NCBI GenBank assembly: GCA_041392165.1
Contig: JAWKMN010000001.1
Coordinates: 310,001 to 374,000, forward strand
Source of the DNA: Arenibacter sp041392165
GTDB taxonomy: Bacteria > Bacteroidota > Bacteroidia > Flavobacteriales > Flavobacteriaceae
Direction: 5' to 3'
Length of the DNA stretch: 64,000 nucleotides
Each line of letters opens with the position of its first letter. Position 1 is the first letter of the stretch. Below are positions 9,001 to 17,055 of this stretch, in pieces. Both the position numbers and the translations under genes were made by a program. The notes beneath the pieces are model-generated. The model made no database searches, was not told where the DNA came from, and was given only the letters and a program-made list of their open reading frames with translations.

Positions 9001-10457
9001 TTTCGCAGAAATATTTGTTTTAGTTTATCACTTTCAAGCCTATATACCATTCCCAAGAATATAATAAAAAATATACTCCCAATAATCAAATTACGATCAA
9101 AAACATAAAAAGAGATCATAGAAAATAAGATGGAAAACCCCAGGTAAAAAACAATTTTTCTATGGTTATAAGGAATAGGGTAATACATCCTCCCAAAAAA
9201 GAAGGATAGTATTACCATAGAGGCGTAAGCTACCAAAGTGGCCACGGCAGAGGCCATATATCCAAAATAAGGGATAAAGGCAAAATTGATAATTATTGTT
9301 AGGACCGCCCCTATGAGGGAGATATAGGCCCCATATTTTGTACGGTCGGTTACCTTGTACCACACCGAAAGGTTGTGATAGATTCCCAGACAAAAACTGG
9401 CCAAAACTATTATGGGAACAATGGACATGGCCTCCCAATACGATTCGTCCCTAACAAAAATAAGCTTCAGTACATCGGCAAATACCACCACCCCCAATAA
9501 TATTATGCTTCCCAATATCACAAAGTAGTTGGTAATCTGTGCATAGGCCTTCTGAGGCTTGTCCGAAGTGGAGTGGCTAAAGAAAAAAGGTTCTATCCCC
9601 ATTCTAAATGCCGTGGCGAACAGGGTCATAAACATCGCCAATCTATAACAAGCCGAATATTTCCCAATTTCACTTTCGGCGATGTCCTCCGGCAAAAGAT
9701 AGGAGAGCATAATTTTATCGAACACCTCGTTAACAGTAAAAGCAATCCCTGCCACCAAAACGGGCAAGGCATAATCCATCATTTTTAGCCATAATTTTTT
9801 ATCAAATACATAGGGCCTTCTAACGTACAACCTAAGCATTAAAAGCAGCGTTATGCCACTGGCTATCAAATTGGATATGAATATATACGATATTTCAAAA
9901 TTTGGGCGGTACAGGGCGTTAAAAGACGAATCAGGACTGTCCTCAACAAGTTGTGGCAGCCATATTAAAAAGAAAAGATTAAATCCAAAATTTATAACCA
10001 CATTGGAAATTTTTACCAAGGCATAGCGCATAGGCTTTTCATTGGCTCTAAGCCACGCAAAGGGCACTATCACCAGGGCATCCAGGGCTAGTATCCAAAT
10101 GGCATAACCAATGTACTTTTCTTCAATATTGGTAAAACCGGCAACACTGTCCTTAAAAAGAAATGCTAAGACCACAAAAAGAAAAGTAGTGGCAACTATC
10201 GAAATCACGGAAGTGGTAACTACTGTTTTACGATTATCTGATCCGGTATAAAACCTAAAGAAGGCTGTTTCCATACCATAGGACAAGATGACATTGAAGA
10301 TTGCAAACCAGGCAAAAATAATACTCACCTCCCCAAAGCCCGCCGTCTCCAGAACCTCTGTATAGAGAGGCAATAATAAAAAGGACAGCATTCTGGGCAA
10401 GACCGTAGCCAAACCATAGATAAACGTCTGTTTAAATAGTTTTTTAAGTGGATTCAA
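8997..10457 (-). CDS. Polysaccharide flippase (Wzx/MATE-like, lipopolysaccharide biosynthesis protein)
   Basis: A 486-residue integral membrane protein with about 12-14 predicted helices. It resembles the MOP superfamily oligosaccharide flippases (N-terminal TFIYGLATVLPRMLSFLLLPLYTEV, typical of Wzx/RfbX). It would move undecaprenyl-linked saccharide, or possibly a peptidoglycan precursor, across the inner membrane. The start codon is TTG, with no in-frame ATG available upstream. It is the first gene of an operon continuing through dut, TPR, DUF4292, EnvC-like and aldo/keto reductase. The link to dut and EnvC, far from the polysaccharide locus, suggests a housekeeping role; MurJ-like activity is possible but unproven. 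Confidence 0.85.
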   Translation of the reverse strand: MNPLKKLFKQTFIYGLATVLPRMLSFLLLPLYTEVLETAGFGEVSIIFAWFAIFNVILSYGMETAFFRFYTGSDNRKTVVTTSVISIVATTFLFVVLAFLFKDSVAGFTNIEEKYIGYAIWILALDALVIVPFAWLRANEKPMRYALVKISNVVINFGFNLFFLIWLPQLVEDSPDSSFNALYRPNFEISYIFISNLIASGITLLLMLRLYVRRPYVFDKKLWLKMMDYALPVLVAGIAFTVNEVFDKIMLSYLLPEDIAESEIGKYSACYRLAMFMTLFATAFRMGIEPFFFSHSTSDKPQKAYAQITNYFVILGSIILLGVVVFADVLKLIFVRDESYWEAMSIVPIIVLASFCLGIYHNLSVWYKVTDRTKYGAYISLIGAVLTIIINFAFIPYFGYMASAVATLVAYASMVILSFFFGRMYYPIPYNHRKIVFYLGFSILFSMISFYVFDRNLIIGSIFFIIFLGMVYRLESDKLKQIFLRK

Positions 10458-10504
10458 AGAAGTTTATGAATTAGCTTTAAAATTAGGCATTTATTCGATG
10501 CCCG

Positions 10505-10533
10505 CAAAGTTAGTCAATTAGCTTATTCGGCAA
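10505..10533 (-). promoter_or_regulatory. Promoter of the flippase-dut operon (TTG - 18 nt - TAACTTTG)
   Basis: On the minus strand a TTG (10533-10531) and a consensus -7 box TAACTTTG (10512-10505) are separated by 18 nt. The box ends ~47 bp before the TTG start at 10457. Confidence 0.6.
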
Positions 10534-10548
10534 TTGGTCATACCTGAT

Positions 10549-10585
10549 TCCCTAAAAATATAAAAGCCCCACATTCCTGTGGGGC
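10549..10585 (-). terminator. Intrinsic terminator downstream of atpG
   Basis: A perfect 7-bp GC-rich stem (GCCCCAC ... GTGGGGC, 10566-10585, 6-nt loop) is followed on the minus strand by TTTTATATTTTT. It lies ~250 bp past the atpG stop, beyond the tandem repeat, and ends the ATP synthase transcript. Confidence 0.8.
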
Positions 10586-10665
10586 ACTCTACATAATTCT
10601 ATAAAAAAGGTAGGCCTAAAATAGACCTAATTATCCAGTGATTCGGCTCCTAGGAAAATTTGGCT

Positions 10666-10857
10666 CCGCATACGCTGCGCCTAATCATTGTCCTCTTCAC
10701 AGTTGTCAAATTTAAAAACCTAGCGGTTTTTTAATTGTTCAACGCTTCCGCGTAGAGCGAAATTTGGCTACGTGTCCACTCCGCCTAATTGTTCAGCGCT
10801 TCCGCATAGAATGAATTTGGCTGCGTGTCCACTCCGCCTAATTGTTCAGCGCTTCCG
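10666..10857 (-). repeat. Tandem repeat derived from the 3' end of atpG
   Basis: Two consecutive units of 54 and 53 bp (10732-10785 and 10786-10838) each contain a copy of the last ~20 bp of atpG, including its stop (Ala-Glu-Ala-Leu-Asn-Asn-stop), followed by a ~33-bp spacer (AATTTGGCTrCGTGTCCACT and flanks). The genuine atpG end at 10838-10857 is the third copy of the first part. A degenerate further spacer copy lies at ~10666-10690. The units differ at only a few positions, so the expansion is fairly recent. Confidence 0.8.
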
Positions 10858-11698
10858 CTCCACCAACAATTTCTAATATCTCACCAGTAATGGCCGCCTG
10901 TCTTGCTTTGTTGTAAGTAAGTTTCAACTGATTTCTCAACTCAGTTGCGTTGTCCGTTGCCTTATGCATAGCGGTCATACGGGCCCCATGCTCACTGGCA
11001 AAGGAATCACGCACCCCGTAATACAATTGGGTCTTTAATGATTTTGGAATCAATTGCTCCACAATCTCGGCCTTGGAGGGCTCAAAGATATAATCCGCCG
11101 CCGCATTGGCTTCGCCTTCTATGGGAACAATTGGCAAGAATTGCTCTGTCATAACAATTTGTGTAGCGGCATTCTTGAATTTGTTGTAAACAATTTCGAT
11201 CCTATCATATGTCCCCGTGGTAAACAGGTCCATCAATTCCTCGGCAATGACCGCCACATTATCAAAGGTCAAATCATCATAAACCGAGCTGTGATTGGCA
11301 ATAACTTTGTTCTTTTTCTTTAAAATATCATTGGCCTTCTTACCAATGGCAATAAAATCTACCTGTTTATCCGCATAGGTCTCCCTTGCCAGCAATGTGC
11401 TTTGCTTTAAGATGTTGGAATTAAAGGCGCCACATAAACCACGGTTAGAGGTTATGGCCACGATCAAAACCTTTTTCACTGGACGATTATCGGCAAATTT
11501 GCTTCCGGAATCCGCATCCAAACTAGCACTAAGACTTTGCAAAAGCTCCGACAATTTATCGGAATATGGACGCATTGCGGTAATGGCATCCTGAGCCTTC
11601 TTCAACTTAGCGGCAGATACCATTTTCATGGCACTGGTAATCTGCATCGTTGAAGATACCGAAGCAATTCTATTACGTATTTCTTTTAAATTGGCCAT
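10838..11698 (-). CDS. atpG: ATP synthase F1 subunit gamma
   Basis: Central rotor shaft of the F1 motor, 286 residues from ATG at 11698 (MANLKEIRNRI). A start three codons upstream would add MEP before the conserved N-terminus and is rejected. The N- and C-terminal helices that enter the alpha3beta3 ring are intact: IRNRIASVSSTMQITSAMKMVSAAKLKKA at the start and RMTAMHKATDNA ... RQAAITGEILEIVGGAEAL at the end. It is the last gene of the minus-strand atp operon, ~100 bp after atpA. Its 3' end has been partly copied downstream (see repeat). Confidence 0.97.
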   Translation of the reverse strand: MANLKEIRNRIASVSSTMQITSAMKMVSAAKLKKAQDAITAMRPYSDKLSELLQSLSASLDADSGSKFADNRPVKKVLIVAITSNRGLCGAFNSNILKQSTLLARETYADKQVDFIAIGKKANDILKKKNKVIANHSSVYDDLTFDNVAVIAEELMDLFTTGTYDRIEIVYNKFKNAATQIVMTEQFLPIVPIEGEANAAADYIFEPSKAEIVEQLIPKSLKTQLYYGVRDSFASEHGARMTAMHKATDNATELRNQLKLTYNKARQAAITGEILEIVGGAEALNN

Positions 11699-11759
11699 AG
11701 GCTCCACTTATGCTCCCCAAGGAGAGGAATACTGTGTTAGACATTCATTTGTTCAATTC

Positions 11760-11790
11760 TTCCTGTCCTCTTTGTCCAAGAAGACAGGAA
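11760..11790 (-). other. Inverted repeat between atpA and atpG
   Basis: TTCCTGTC (11760-11767) pairs with GACAGGAA (11783-11790) around a 15-nt loop with some further internal pairing. It lies just after the atpA stop. On the minus strand no T-run follows, so it is not a simple terminator; a processing or stability hairpin is possible. Confidence 0.4.
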
Positions 11791-11802
11791 AAAAATATTC
11801 TC

Positions 11803-13377
11803 TTAATATTTATCGGATAGATCTTTGGCCACAGAAGTTAAAACATCTATCACCTCATCTGTCAATTTTCCAGCCTTAAGCTGATCCAAAATATCTCTGT
11901 GCTTGGCATTCAAAAACTCCAGATAGTCCCTTTCAAACTCCTTTACCTTCTCCACAGGAACTTTGTTCAATAAGTTCTTGGATCCAGCATAAATAATGGC
12001 TACCTGATCTTCCACTGTAAAGGGATCGTTCTGTGCCTGTTTTAGAATTTCAACATTTCTACGTCCCTTTTCAATAACATTCAAAGTAGCCCCATCCAGA
12101 TCCGAACCAAACTTGGCGAAAGCTTCCAACTCACGGAACTGTGCCTGATCCAATTTTAAGGTACCGGCCACTTTTTTCATTGATTTTATTTGGGCATTAC
12201 CCCCAACACGCGATACAGAGATACCCACATTGATCGCCGGACGCACCCCTTGGTTAAAAAGATCTTGGGTCAAGAAAATCTGACCGTCCGTAATAGAAAT
12301 TACGTTGGTGGGAATATAAGCGGAAACATCCCCTGCCTGGGTTTCAATAATGGGCAAGGCAGTTAAAGATCCCCCTCCTTTTACCATTGGTTTAAGGACC
12401 TCCGGTAAATCGTTCATATTTTTGGCTATGGTATCATCCGCTATAACTTTTGCGGCACGCTCCAATAATCTGGAGTGAAGGTAGAATACATCCCCGGGAT
12501 ATGCCTCACGTCCTGGTGGACGTCTTAACAATAATGATATCTCACGATAGGCAACGGCCTGTTTTGACAAATCATCATAGATGATTAAAGCAGGCCTACC
12601 GGTATCCCTGAAATATTCCCCGATTGCCGCTCCGGCAAAAGGTGCATATACCTGCATGGAAGCAGGATCGGAGGCATTTGCAGCTACGATTGTGGTATAG
12701 GCCAAAGCCCCAGCATCTTCCAATGTCTTGGCAATATTTGCAACCGTAGAGGCCTTTTGGCCAATGGCAACATATATACAATATACAGGTTTACCTGCAT
12801 CGTAAAATTCTTTCTGGTTCAAGATGGTATCCACGCATACGGTCGTCTTACCGGTCTGACGGTCACCAATAACCAACTCACGCTGGCCCCTACCCACAGG
12901 AATCATGGCATCAATGGCCTTGATACCGGTTTGCAATGGCTCGTTCACGGGCTGACGGAAAACAACCCCTGGTGCCTTACGCTCCAATGGCAGTTCGTAC
13001 AAATCCCCGGTTATTGGGCCCTTACCATCTATAGGGGATCCCAATGTATCTACAACACGGCCCACTATGCCTTCACCTACTTTAATGGAGGCAATGGTCT
13101 GGGTACGCTTTACAACAGAACCTTCCTTTACATTTCTTGAAGGACTCAACAATACCACACCAACGTTATCTTCTTCCAAGTTAAGGACGATCCCCTGAAG
13201 TCCACCTTCAAATTCTACCAATTCCCCGTATTGGACGTTGGATAATCCATACACCCTAGCGATACCATCACCAACCTGTAGCACGGTACCTACCTCGTTT
13301 AATGAAGCCGATGCTTCAAATCCCGACAACTGTTTCTTTAATATTGCTGATACTTCAGCGGCTTTTACTCCTGCCAT
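11803..13377 (-). CDS. atpA: ATP synthase F1 subunit alpha
   Basis: Non-catalytic nucleotide-binding subunit of the F1 hexamer, 524 residues, slightly longer than E. coli AtpA as usual in Bacteroidota. The P-loop reads GDRQTGKTT (~residues 174-182), and the alpha-subunit signature PAINVGISVSRVGG is present (~375-388). The N-terminal barrel domain (~1-100) and C-terminal helical domain are complete. It lies between atpH (59-bp gap) and atpG. The catalytic beta subunit (atpD) and epsilon (atpC) are not in this operon. Confidence 0.98.
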   Translation of the reverse strand: MAGVKAAEVSAILKKQLSGFEASASLNEVGTVLQVGDGIARVYGLSNVQYGELVEFEGGLQGIVLNLEEDNVGVVLLSPSRNVKEGSVVKRTQTIASIKVGEGIVGRVVDTLGSPIDGKGPITGDLYELPLERKAPGVVFRQPVNEPLQTGIKAIDAMIPVGRGQRELVIGDRQTGKTTVCVDTILNQKEFYDAGKPVYCIYVAIGQKASTVANIAKTLEDAGALAYTTIVAANASDPASMQVYAPFAGAAIGEYFRDTGRPALIIYDDLSKQAVAYREISLLLRRPPGREAYPGDVFYLHSRLLERAAKVIADDTIAKNMNDLPEVLKPMVKGGGSLTALPIIETQAGDVSAYIPTNVISITDGQIFLTQDLFNQGVRPAINVGISVSRVGGNAQIKSMKKVAGTLKLDQAQFRELEAFAKFGSDLDGATLNVIEKGRRNVEILKQAQNDPFTVEDQVAIIYAGSKNLLNKVPVEKVKEFERDYLEFLNAKHRDILDQLKAGKLTDEVIDVLTSVAKDLSDKY

Positions 13378-13436
13378 TTGTTATAGATATAAGATTAGGA
13401 CCTCCCCAGAAAACCAAGATGGTCCCAAAAAATTAT

Positions 13437-13976
13437 TTATAGACTATTTGTAAACTCTCTTTTCAAATTACTCAATTTATTGGCGATACTTGCATCGTAC
13501 TGCAAATCCCCAACACGCAAAACAAACCCTCCAATAATACTATCGTCCACTTTATTCTCTATGGTAGATTGATTACCGGTAAGTGCCGTTACTTTGCTCA
13601 ATATTTTTTTCTCAAGATCGGCGGTCAATGGTACCGCGGTGGTTACCAAAGCCACCCCCTGACCCTTACGGGCTTCATTTAAAACAATGAACTTCTCGGC
13701 AACATCGCTCAAAATAGAAATGCGCTTGTTGTCCACCAAGGTAGAGACAAGTCCTTCCGTAACAGCATCACTACCTTTAAAGATTTCCAATAGCGCGTTC
13801 TTCTTAAGCTCACTCTTCAAAACGGGACTTCCCAACATCTCCTGAAGTTCCGTACTATCCACTATAGTTGATAATATCTTCCGAAAATCCTTCTCCACCT
13901 GTTCGGTAGCCTTATTCTCTACCGCCAGGTCCAATACTGCCTTTGCGTAACGTACGGCTGCTCTAGCTTCGTTCAT
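13437..13976 (-). CDS. atpH: ATP synthase F1 subunit delta (OSCP)
   Basis: Connects the top of F1 to the b-subunit stator. The 179-residue length is typical. N-terminal six-helix OSCP domain begins ARAAVRYAKAVLDLA, and the C-terminal region carries the conserved IENKVDDSIIGGFVLRVGD pattern. Ten bases separate it from atpF, in the standard order B-E-F-H-A-G. Confidence 0.96.
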   Translation of the reverse strand: MNEARAAVRYAKAVLDLAVENKATEQVEKDFRKILSTIVDSTELQEMLGSPVLKSELKKNALLEIFKGSDAVTEGLVSTLVDNKRISILSDVAEKFIVLNEARKGQGVALVTTAVPLTADLEKKILSKVTALTGNQSTIENKVDDSIIGGFVLRVGDLQYDASIANKLSNLKREFTNSL

Positions 13977-13986
13977 ATCCCTGTTC

Positions 13987-14487
13987 CTAATTTAACTTGA
14001 TATCCCCTATCATTTCTTCAACCAACTTCATTTGTTTGGCCTTATCAGAAAACTGTTCCTTTATTACTTTTTCCGCAATCTCCAGGGATAGGGTAGCTAC
14101 TTCGTTCTTTATATCGGCAACGGCCGCTTTCTTTTCACTTTCAATGGCAAGTTGTGCCTGCTTGATCATTTTATCGGCCTCCGTCTGCGCCAATTCCTTG
14201 GCATCCGTAACGATCTTCTCTTTCATTTCACGGGCCTCTTTGATCATAACCTCGCGTTCTACCCTTGCTTCCTGCAAAAGACGTTCGCTATCGGCAGTAA
14301 CATTCTGCATTTCCTTTTTGGCGTTTTCTGCTGCGGCCAATGCGTCCTTAATACCGGACTCACGATCCTCAACGGCATCCAGTATAGGTTTCCACGCGAA
14401 TTTGCGCAACAAAATAAGCACTGCTATAAACAATAACAATTGCCAGAAAAACAATCCAAATGAAAACTGCTCTATTAATTTTTCCAT
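13987..14487 (-). CDS. atpF: ATP synthase Fo subunit b
   Basis: Peripheral stator stalk, 166 residues. A single N-terminal membrane helix (~9-27, FGLFFWQLLLFIAVLILLRK) is followed by a long amphipathic coiled coil rich in Ala, Glu and Lys, ending in the delta-binding tail. Within the atp operon between atpE (90-bp gap containing a strong hairpin) and atpH (10 bp). Confidence 0.96.
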   Translation of the reverse strand: MEKLIEQFSFGLFFWQLLLFIAVLILLRKFAWKPILDAVEDRESGIKDALAAAENAKKEMQNVTADSERLLQEARVEREVMIKEAREMKEKIVTDAKELAQTEADKMIKQAQLAIESEKKAAVADIKNEVATLSLEIAEKVIKEQFSDKAKQMKLVEEMIGDIKLN

Positions 14488-14531
14488 ATCCTAATTTATG
14501 AAATGTAAACGTTTAATTTTTAATTGTAAAA

Positions 14532-14562
14532 GAACAGTTATAACCAACCGTTATAACTGTTC
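14532..14562 (-). other. Perfect 13-bp hairpin between atpE and atpF
   Basis: GAACAGTTATAAC (14532-14544) and GTTATAACTGTTC (14550-14562) form a perfect 13-bp stem with a 5-nt loop, starting 15 nt after the atpE stop. On the minus strand it is followed by TTTTACAATTAAAAA. It could be a partial terminator or an mRNA-stabilising structure that raises atpE over the downstream genes. Confidence 0.75.
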
Positions 14563-14576
14563 CTTATTTTGTTTGA

Positions 14577-14768
14577 CTAAGATGCGAAAAGCGCAGCAAA
14601 ACCAATACCTTCGATAAGTGCGGCAGCAATCAACATTGCTGTTTGAATCTTACCTGAAGCCTCTGGCTGACGAGCGATGGCATCCATAGCAGAACCACCA
14701 ATTTTACCAATACCTAAACCGGCACCGATAACGATCAATCCAGCTCCTACAATAGTTGGGATTTCCAT
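14577..14768 (-). CDS. atpE: ATP synthase Fo subunit c
   Basis: Proton-carrying ring subunit, 63 residues: two membrane helices joined by the polar loop (ARQPE). The Gly-rich first helix IVGAGLIVIGAGLGIGKIGG and the second helix with the ion-binding Glu in AALIEGIGFAALFA are clear. The absence of the extra Na+-site residues (Gln on helix 1 next to Glu, and Ser-Thr after the Glu) is compatible with proton coupling, although I did not model it. A short protein that could be missed; its position between atpB and atpF confirms it. Confidence 0.95.
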   Translation of the reverse strand: MEIPTIVGAGLIVIGAGLGIGKIGGSAMDAIARQPEASGKIQTAMLIAAALIEGIGFAALFAS

Positions 14769-14801
14769 AATATATATAATTAATTATTAAACATTCTACT
14801 T

Positions 14802-15878
14802 TTAATGATCGTGATGCTCCTCAACGGCCGAACCAAAATACAGGGCGGACAACATTGTAAATATGTAGGCCTGTAAAGCCGCTACCAATAATTCCAACAA
14901 AGCAAGTGCAAATGCCAAACCAAAGGACAACGGACTCCCTATCCAGTTTTTAAAAATAAACATCATTCCCAAAATACTCATTAGGACTACGTGACCCGCA
15001 GTAATGTTCGCATACAAACGAATCATTAGGGAAAAAGGCTTGATAAAAGTTCCCAAAAGTTCGATCGGAGCCAAAACAATCTTCATAAACACCGGTACAT
15101 CGGGCATCCAAAAAATATGCTTCCAGTAATTCTTGTTGGCGGTAAACGTAGTGATCAAATAGGTTAGGATGGCCAAGGCAAAGGTCACCGCAATATTATT
15201 GGTAACATTTACCCCCAAAGGCGTAAGCCCCAAAAGGTTTATAATCCAAATAAAGAAAAATACCGTTAACAAATAACTCATATATTTCTTATAATGTTTC
15301 TCACCTATATTCGGAATGGCTATATCATCGCGAATATAGAGTACTATGGGCTCCAATAAACGTCCTATACCCTTGGGCAGGGCATTTGTTTTATATGACT
15401 TGGCCATTCTGCCAAACATAAACAACATCAAGACAGACACAAAAAATATAAAAACAACATTTTTGGTAATGGAAAAATCCAACGGTTTCACATTGGTTGC
15501 ATGATGGTCTTCATCATAGTTGATAGTCCCCTCGGCATCGGTCTTCACTATTTTGCCATGGTAAAGGGCATAATAATTCCCATCTACTTCGGCCACAGAT
15601 TTCCCATGGTGAAATTTTGACGATAAGAACACCTTTAGACCGTCATCCCAGATGATTACCGGCAACGGAAAACCAAAGTGCTCATTTTTTTCCTCATCTA
15701 TGGTGAACAAGTTAAAATCATGGGAATCCAACAAGTGATGTCCAATAAATTCCTTGATTTCTGCTTTTAGGCTTCCTTTTTCCTCACCGGACGAGTGGCC
15801 CTTTTCTTGTGCGAAAGCATTGATACCCAGAAGAAGTGTAGCAACTAAAAGAAATTTGACGTAAAATGGTTTTTGCAT
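14802..15878 (-). CDS. atpB: ATP synthase Fo subunit a
   Basis: Stator half of the proton channel, ~358 residues from ATG at 15878 (MQKPFYVKF). This start gives a signal peptide (~4-21, cleaved near AFAQE) and an extra periplasmic domain (~25-140), a known extension of Bacteroidota AtpB. The C-terminal half has the five to six membrane helices and the essential Arg in the run FSLMIRLYANITAGH. An ATG or TTG further upstream would only add residues in front of the signal. A consensus -7 box lies 34 bp upstream, so the atp genes have their own promoter inside the longer run. Confidence 0.96.
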   Translation of the reverse strand: MQKPFYVKFLLVATLLLGINAFAQEKGHSSGEEKGSLKAEIKEFIGHHLLDSHDFNLFTIDEEKNEHFGFPLPVIIWDDGLKVFLSSKFHHGKSVAEVDGNYYALYHGKIVKTDAEGTINYDEDHHATNVKPLDFSITKNVVFIFFVSVLMLFMFGRMAKSYKTNALPKGIGRLLEPIVLYIRDDIAIPNIGEKHYKKYMSYLLTVFFFIWIINLLGLTPLGVNVTNNIAVTFALAILTYLITTFTANKNYWKHIFWMPDVPVFMKIVLAPIELLGTFIKPFSLMIRLYANITAGHVVLMSILGMMFIFKNWIGSPLSFGLAFALALLELLVAALQAYIFTMLSALYFGSAVEEHHDH

Positions 15879-15911
15879 ATCGCTTAAAATATCGGTCTCA
15901 AAAAATCCGTG

Positions 15912-15919
15912 CAAATGTA
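15912..15919 (-). promoter_or_regulatory. atpB promoter -7 box (TACATTTG)
   Basis: Perfect TAnnTTTG on the minus strand in the 123-bp gap between the DUF6168 gene and atpB; predicts a leader of roughly 25-30 nt. It would let the core ATP synthase genes be expressed independently of sprE and bactofilin. Confidence 0.6.
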
Positions 15920-16001
15920 CGCTTTTATCTCAAAAAGAAAAAAGCATTAATCGGTTTATTTTGGACCCTACTTAAAAGAAATATGGAAAACAAAATTGAA
16001 G

Positions 16002-16397
16002 CTAACTATTTAGCATTCTGGCAGTATAGAAGGTCTCCAAAACAAGGCACAGCAAATAGGGAATAAAAAAAGTAGTAAACTCCAAAGATTCCATATTCCC
16101 ATCTGCACTATAGAATGGATAAAAAACGAGAAAGAAAAATAAAAACTTGAGCATGCTTCCCCCTAAAAAAAGAAATCCGATCTGATCCCTCCATTTCTCC
16201 CGAAACCAGTAAAGTACCGAAAATATGATCAGGGCCAACACTACATTGAGCAAATAGGCCAAAACGATCATATGGTCCAACAAAGGAAATCCGAATACAT
16301 AAAGGATGAGAAGGTGAAGACAAAAAACCAAAAAGCCCAATAGGACCAGGGAAAGGTAAAAAGTAAATAAAAACTTATTCTGGCTATTCCTGAACAT
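16002..16397 (-). CDS. DUF6168-like four-helix membrane protein next to ATP synthase genes
   Basis: A 131-residue protein with four predicted membrane helices (~8-34, 40-62, 71-95, 104-125) and almost no soluble part. It looks like the Bacteroidota DUF6168 family and occupies the place of atpI in other bacteria, between atpZ (its start overlaps the atpZ end by one base) and atpB. Function is unproven. A role in ATP synthase assembly or ion supply to the c-ring is suggested only by position and topology. Confidence 0.75.
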   Translation of the reverse strand: MFRNSQNKFLFTFYLSLVLLGFLVFCLHLLILYVFGFPLLDHMIVLAYLLNVVLALIIFSVLYWFREKWRDQIGFLFLGGSMLKFLFFFLVFYPFYSADGNMESLEFTTFFIPYLLCLVLETFYTARMLNS

Positions 16398-16627
16398 TAA
16401 TACTTTATGCGTTTCAATTGCTGCAAAACCAAATATATGGCAATGGCCACACCCAATAGGGTAAGTACGATAACAAAGGTTTTGGACTCCATTTCAAAAT
16501 ATTCATCCAACCATTTCCCCCCCTGGGCGGCCAAAAAAATGATCCCGCCCATTTCTATGGCAACACCGGTAAGGATCGCCGCATTTTTTAAACCATTTTT
16601 ATCTTTAGGAGACTTTGGCAGGTTCAT
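16397..16627 (-). CDS. AtpZ/AtpI family protein
   Basis: Small two-helix membrane protein of 76 residues, similar to AtpZ/AtpI (helix 1 AILTGVAIEMGGIIFLAAQGGKW; helix 2 TFVIVLTLLGVAIAIYLVL). Family members help assemble the c-ring or, in some species, conduct Mg2+ or Ca2+. Its start overlaps the bactofilin stop by 23 bp and its end overlaps the next start, so the genes are translationally linked. Confidence 0.85.
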   Translation of the reverse strand: MNLPKSPKDKNGLKNAAILTGVAIEMGGIIFLAAQGGKWLDEYFEMESKTFVIVLTLLGVAIAIYLVLQQLKRIKY

Positions 16628-17036
16628 TAGTGGCTGCTGAATGTTTCATTGGGCTATTTGCGGCACCTTTCCCCTCCTTGCCCTTCATGGTACAGGAGGC
16701 ATTGAAGGTAGCACCGGGATCAACAGCCAATTTGGACACCATAACGGTACCCTCGATTACGGCGGAAGACTTTAAGGTCAGGAGATCGGCCACAATCAGC
16801 TCTCCGTTGAAATTACCTTCAATATCGGCATTGACACACTCTACTTTACCATGGATATAACCATCTATTCCTATGACCACTTTTCCCGAGGTCTTTACAT
16901 TGCCGTCCAATTTCCCATCGATCCGAAAATCGGCTTCGGAGATAATATCCCCTTTAATTTTGGTGTTTTTCTCAATTCTATTTGGTTGTCCGCCTAATTC
17001 TGTCATAACACGGGGTTTTTTGTTCTCTGAAAACAT
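16605..17036 (-). CDS. Bactofilin (polymer-forming cytoskeletal protein)
   Basis: Bactofilins form non-polar beta-helical filaments that place cell-envelope enzymes. The 143-residue protein has the short repeating beta-helix pattern of DUF583: NTKIKGDIISEADFRIDG, then LDGNVKTSGKVVIG, HGKVECVNADIEG and IVADLLTLKSSAVIEG spaced 16-18 residues apart (~22-115). N- and C-terminal tails are polar and likely disordered. It starts 20 bp after sprE and overlaps atpZ. Confidence 0.87.
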   Translation of the reverse strand: MFSENKKPRVMTELGGQPNRIEKNTKIKGDIISEADFRIDGKLDGNVKTSGKVVIGIDGYIHGKVECVNADIEGNFNGELIVADLLTLKSSAVIEGTVMVSKLAVDPGATFNASCTMKGKEGKGAANSPMKHSAATNEPAKVS

Positions 17037-17055
17037 TTTGTTAAGGTTTTGGGGT

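Noticed and set aside
10666..10857. Possible CRISPR array because of repeat-spacer-like units
   Set aside because: Only two to three units, unequal spacers that are themselves repeated, and part of the unit is the atpG 3' end. No cas genes.
13997..14494. Long plus-strand open frame antisense to atpF
   Set aside because: Mirror of the Ala/Glu/Lys-rich coiled coil of subunit b; Ser/Ala/Ile-rich translation is typical of an antisense shadow.
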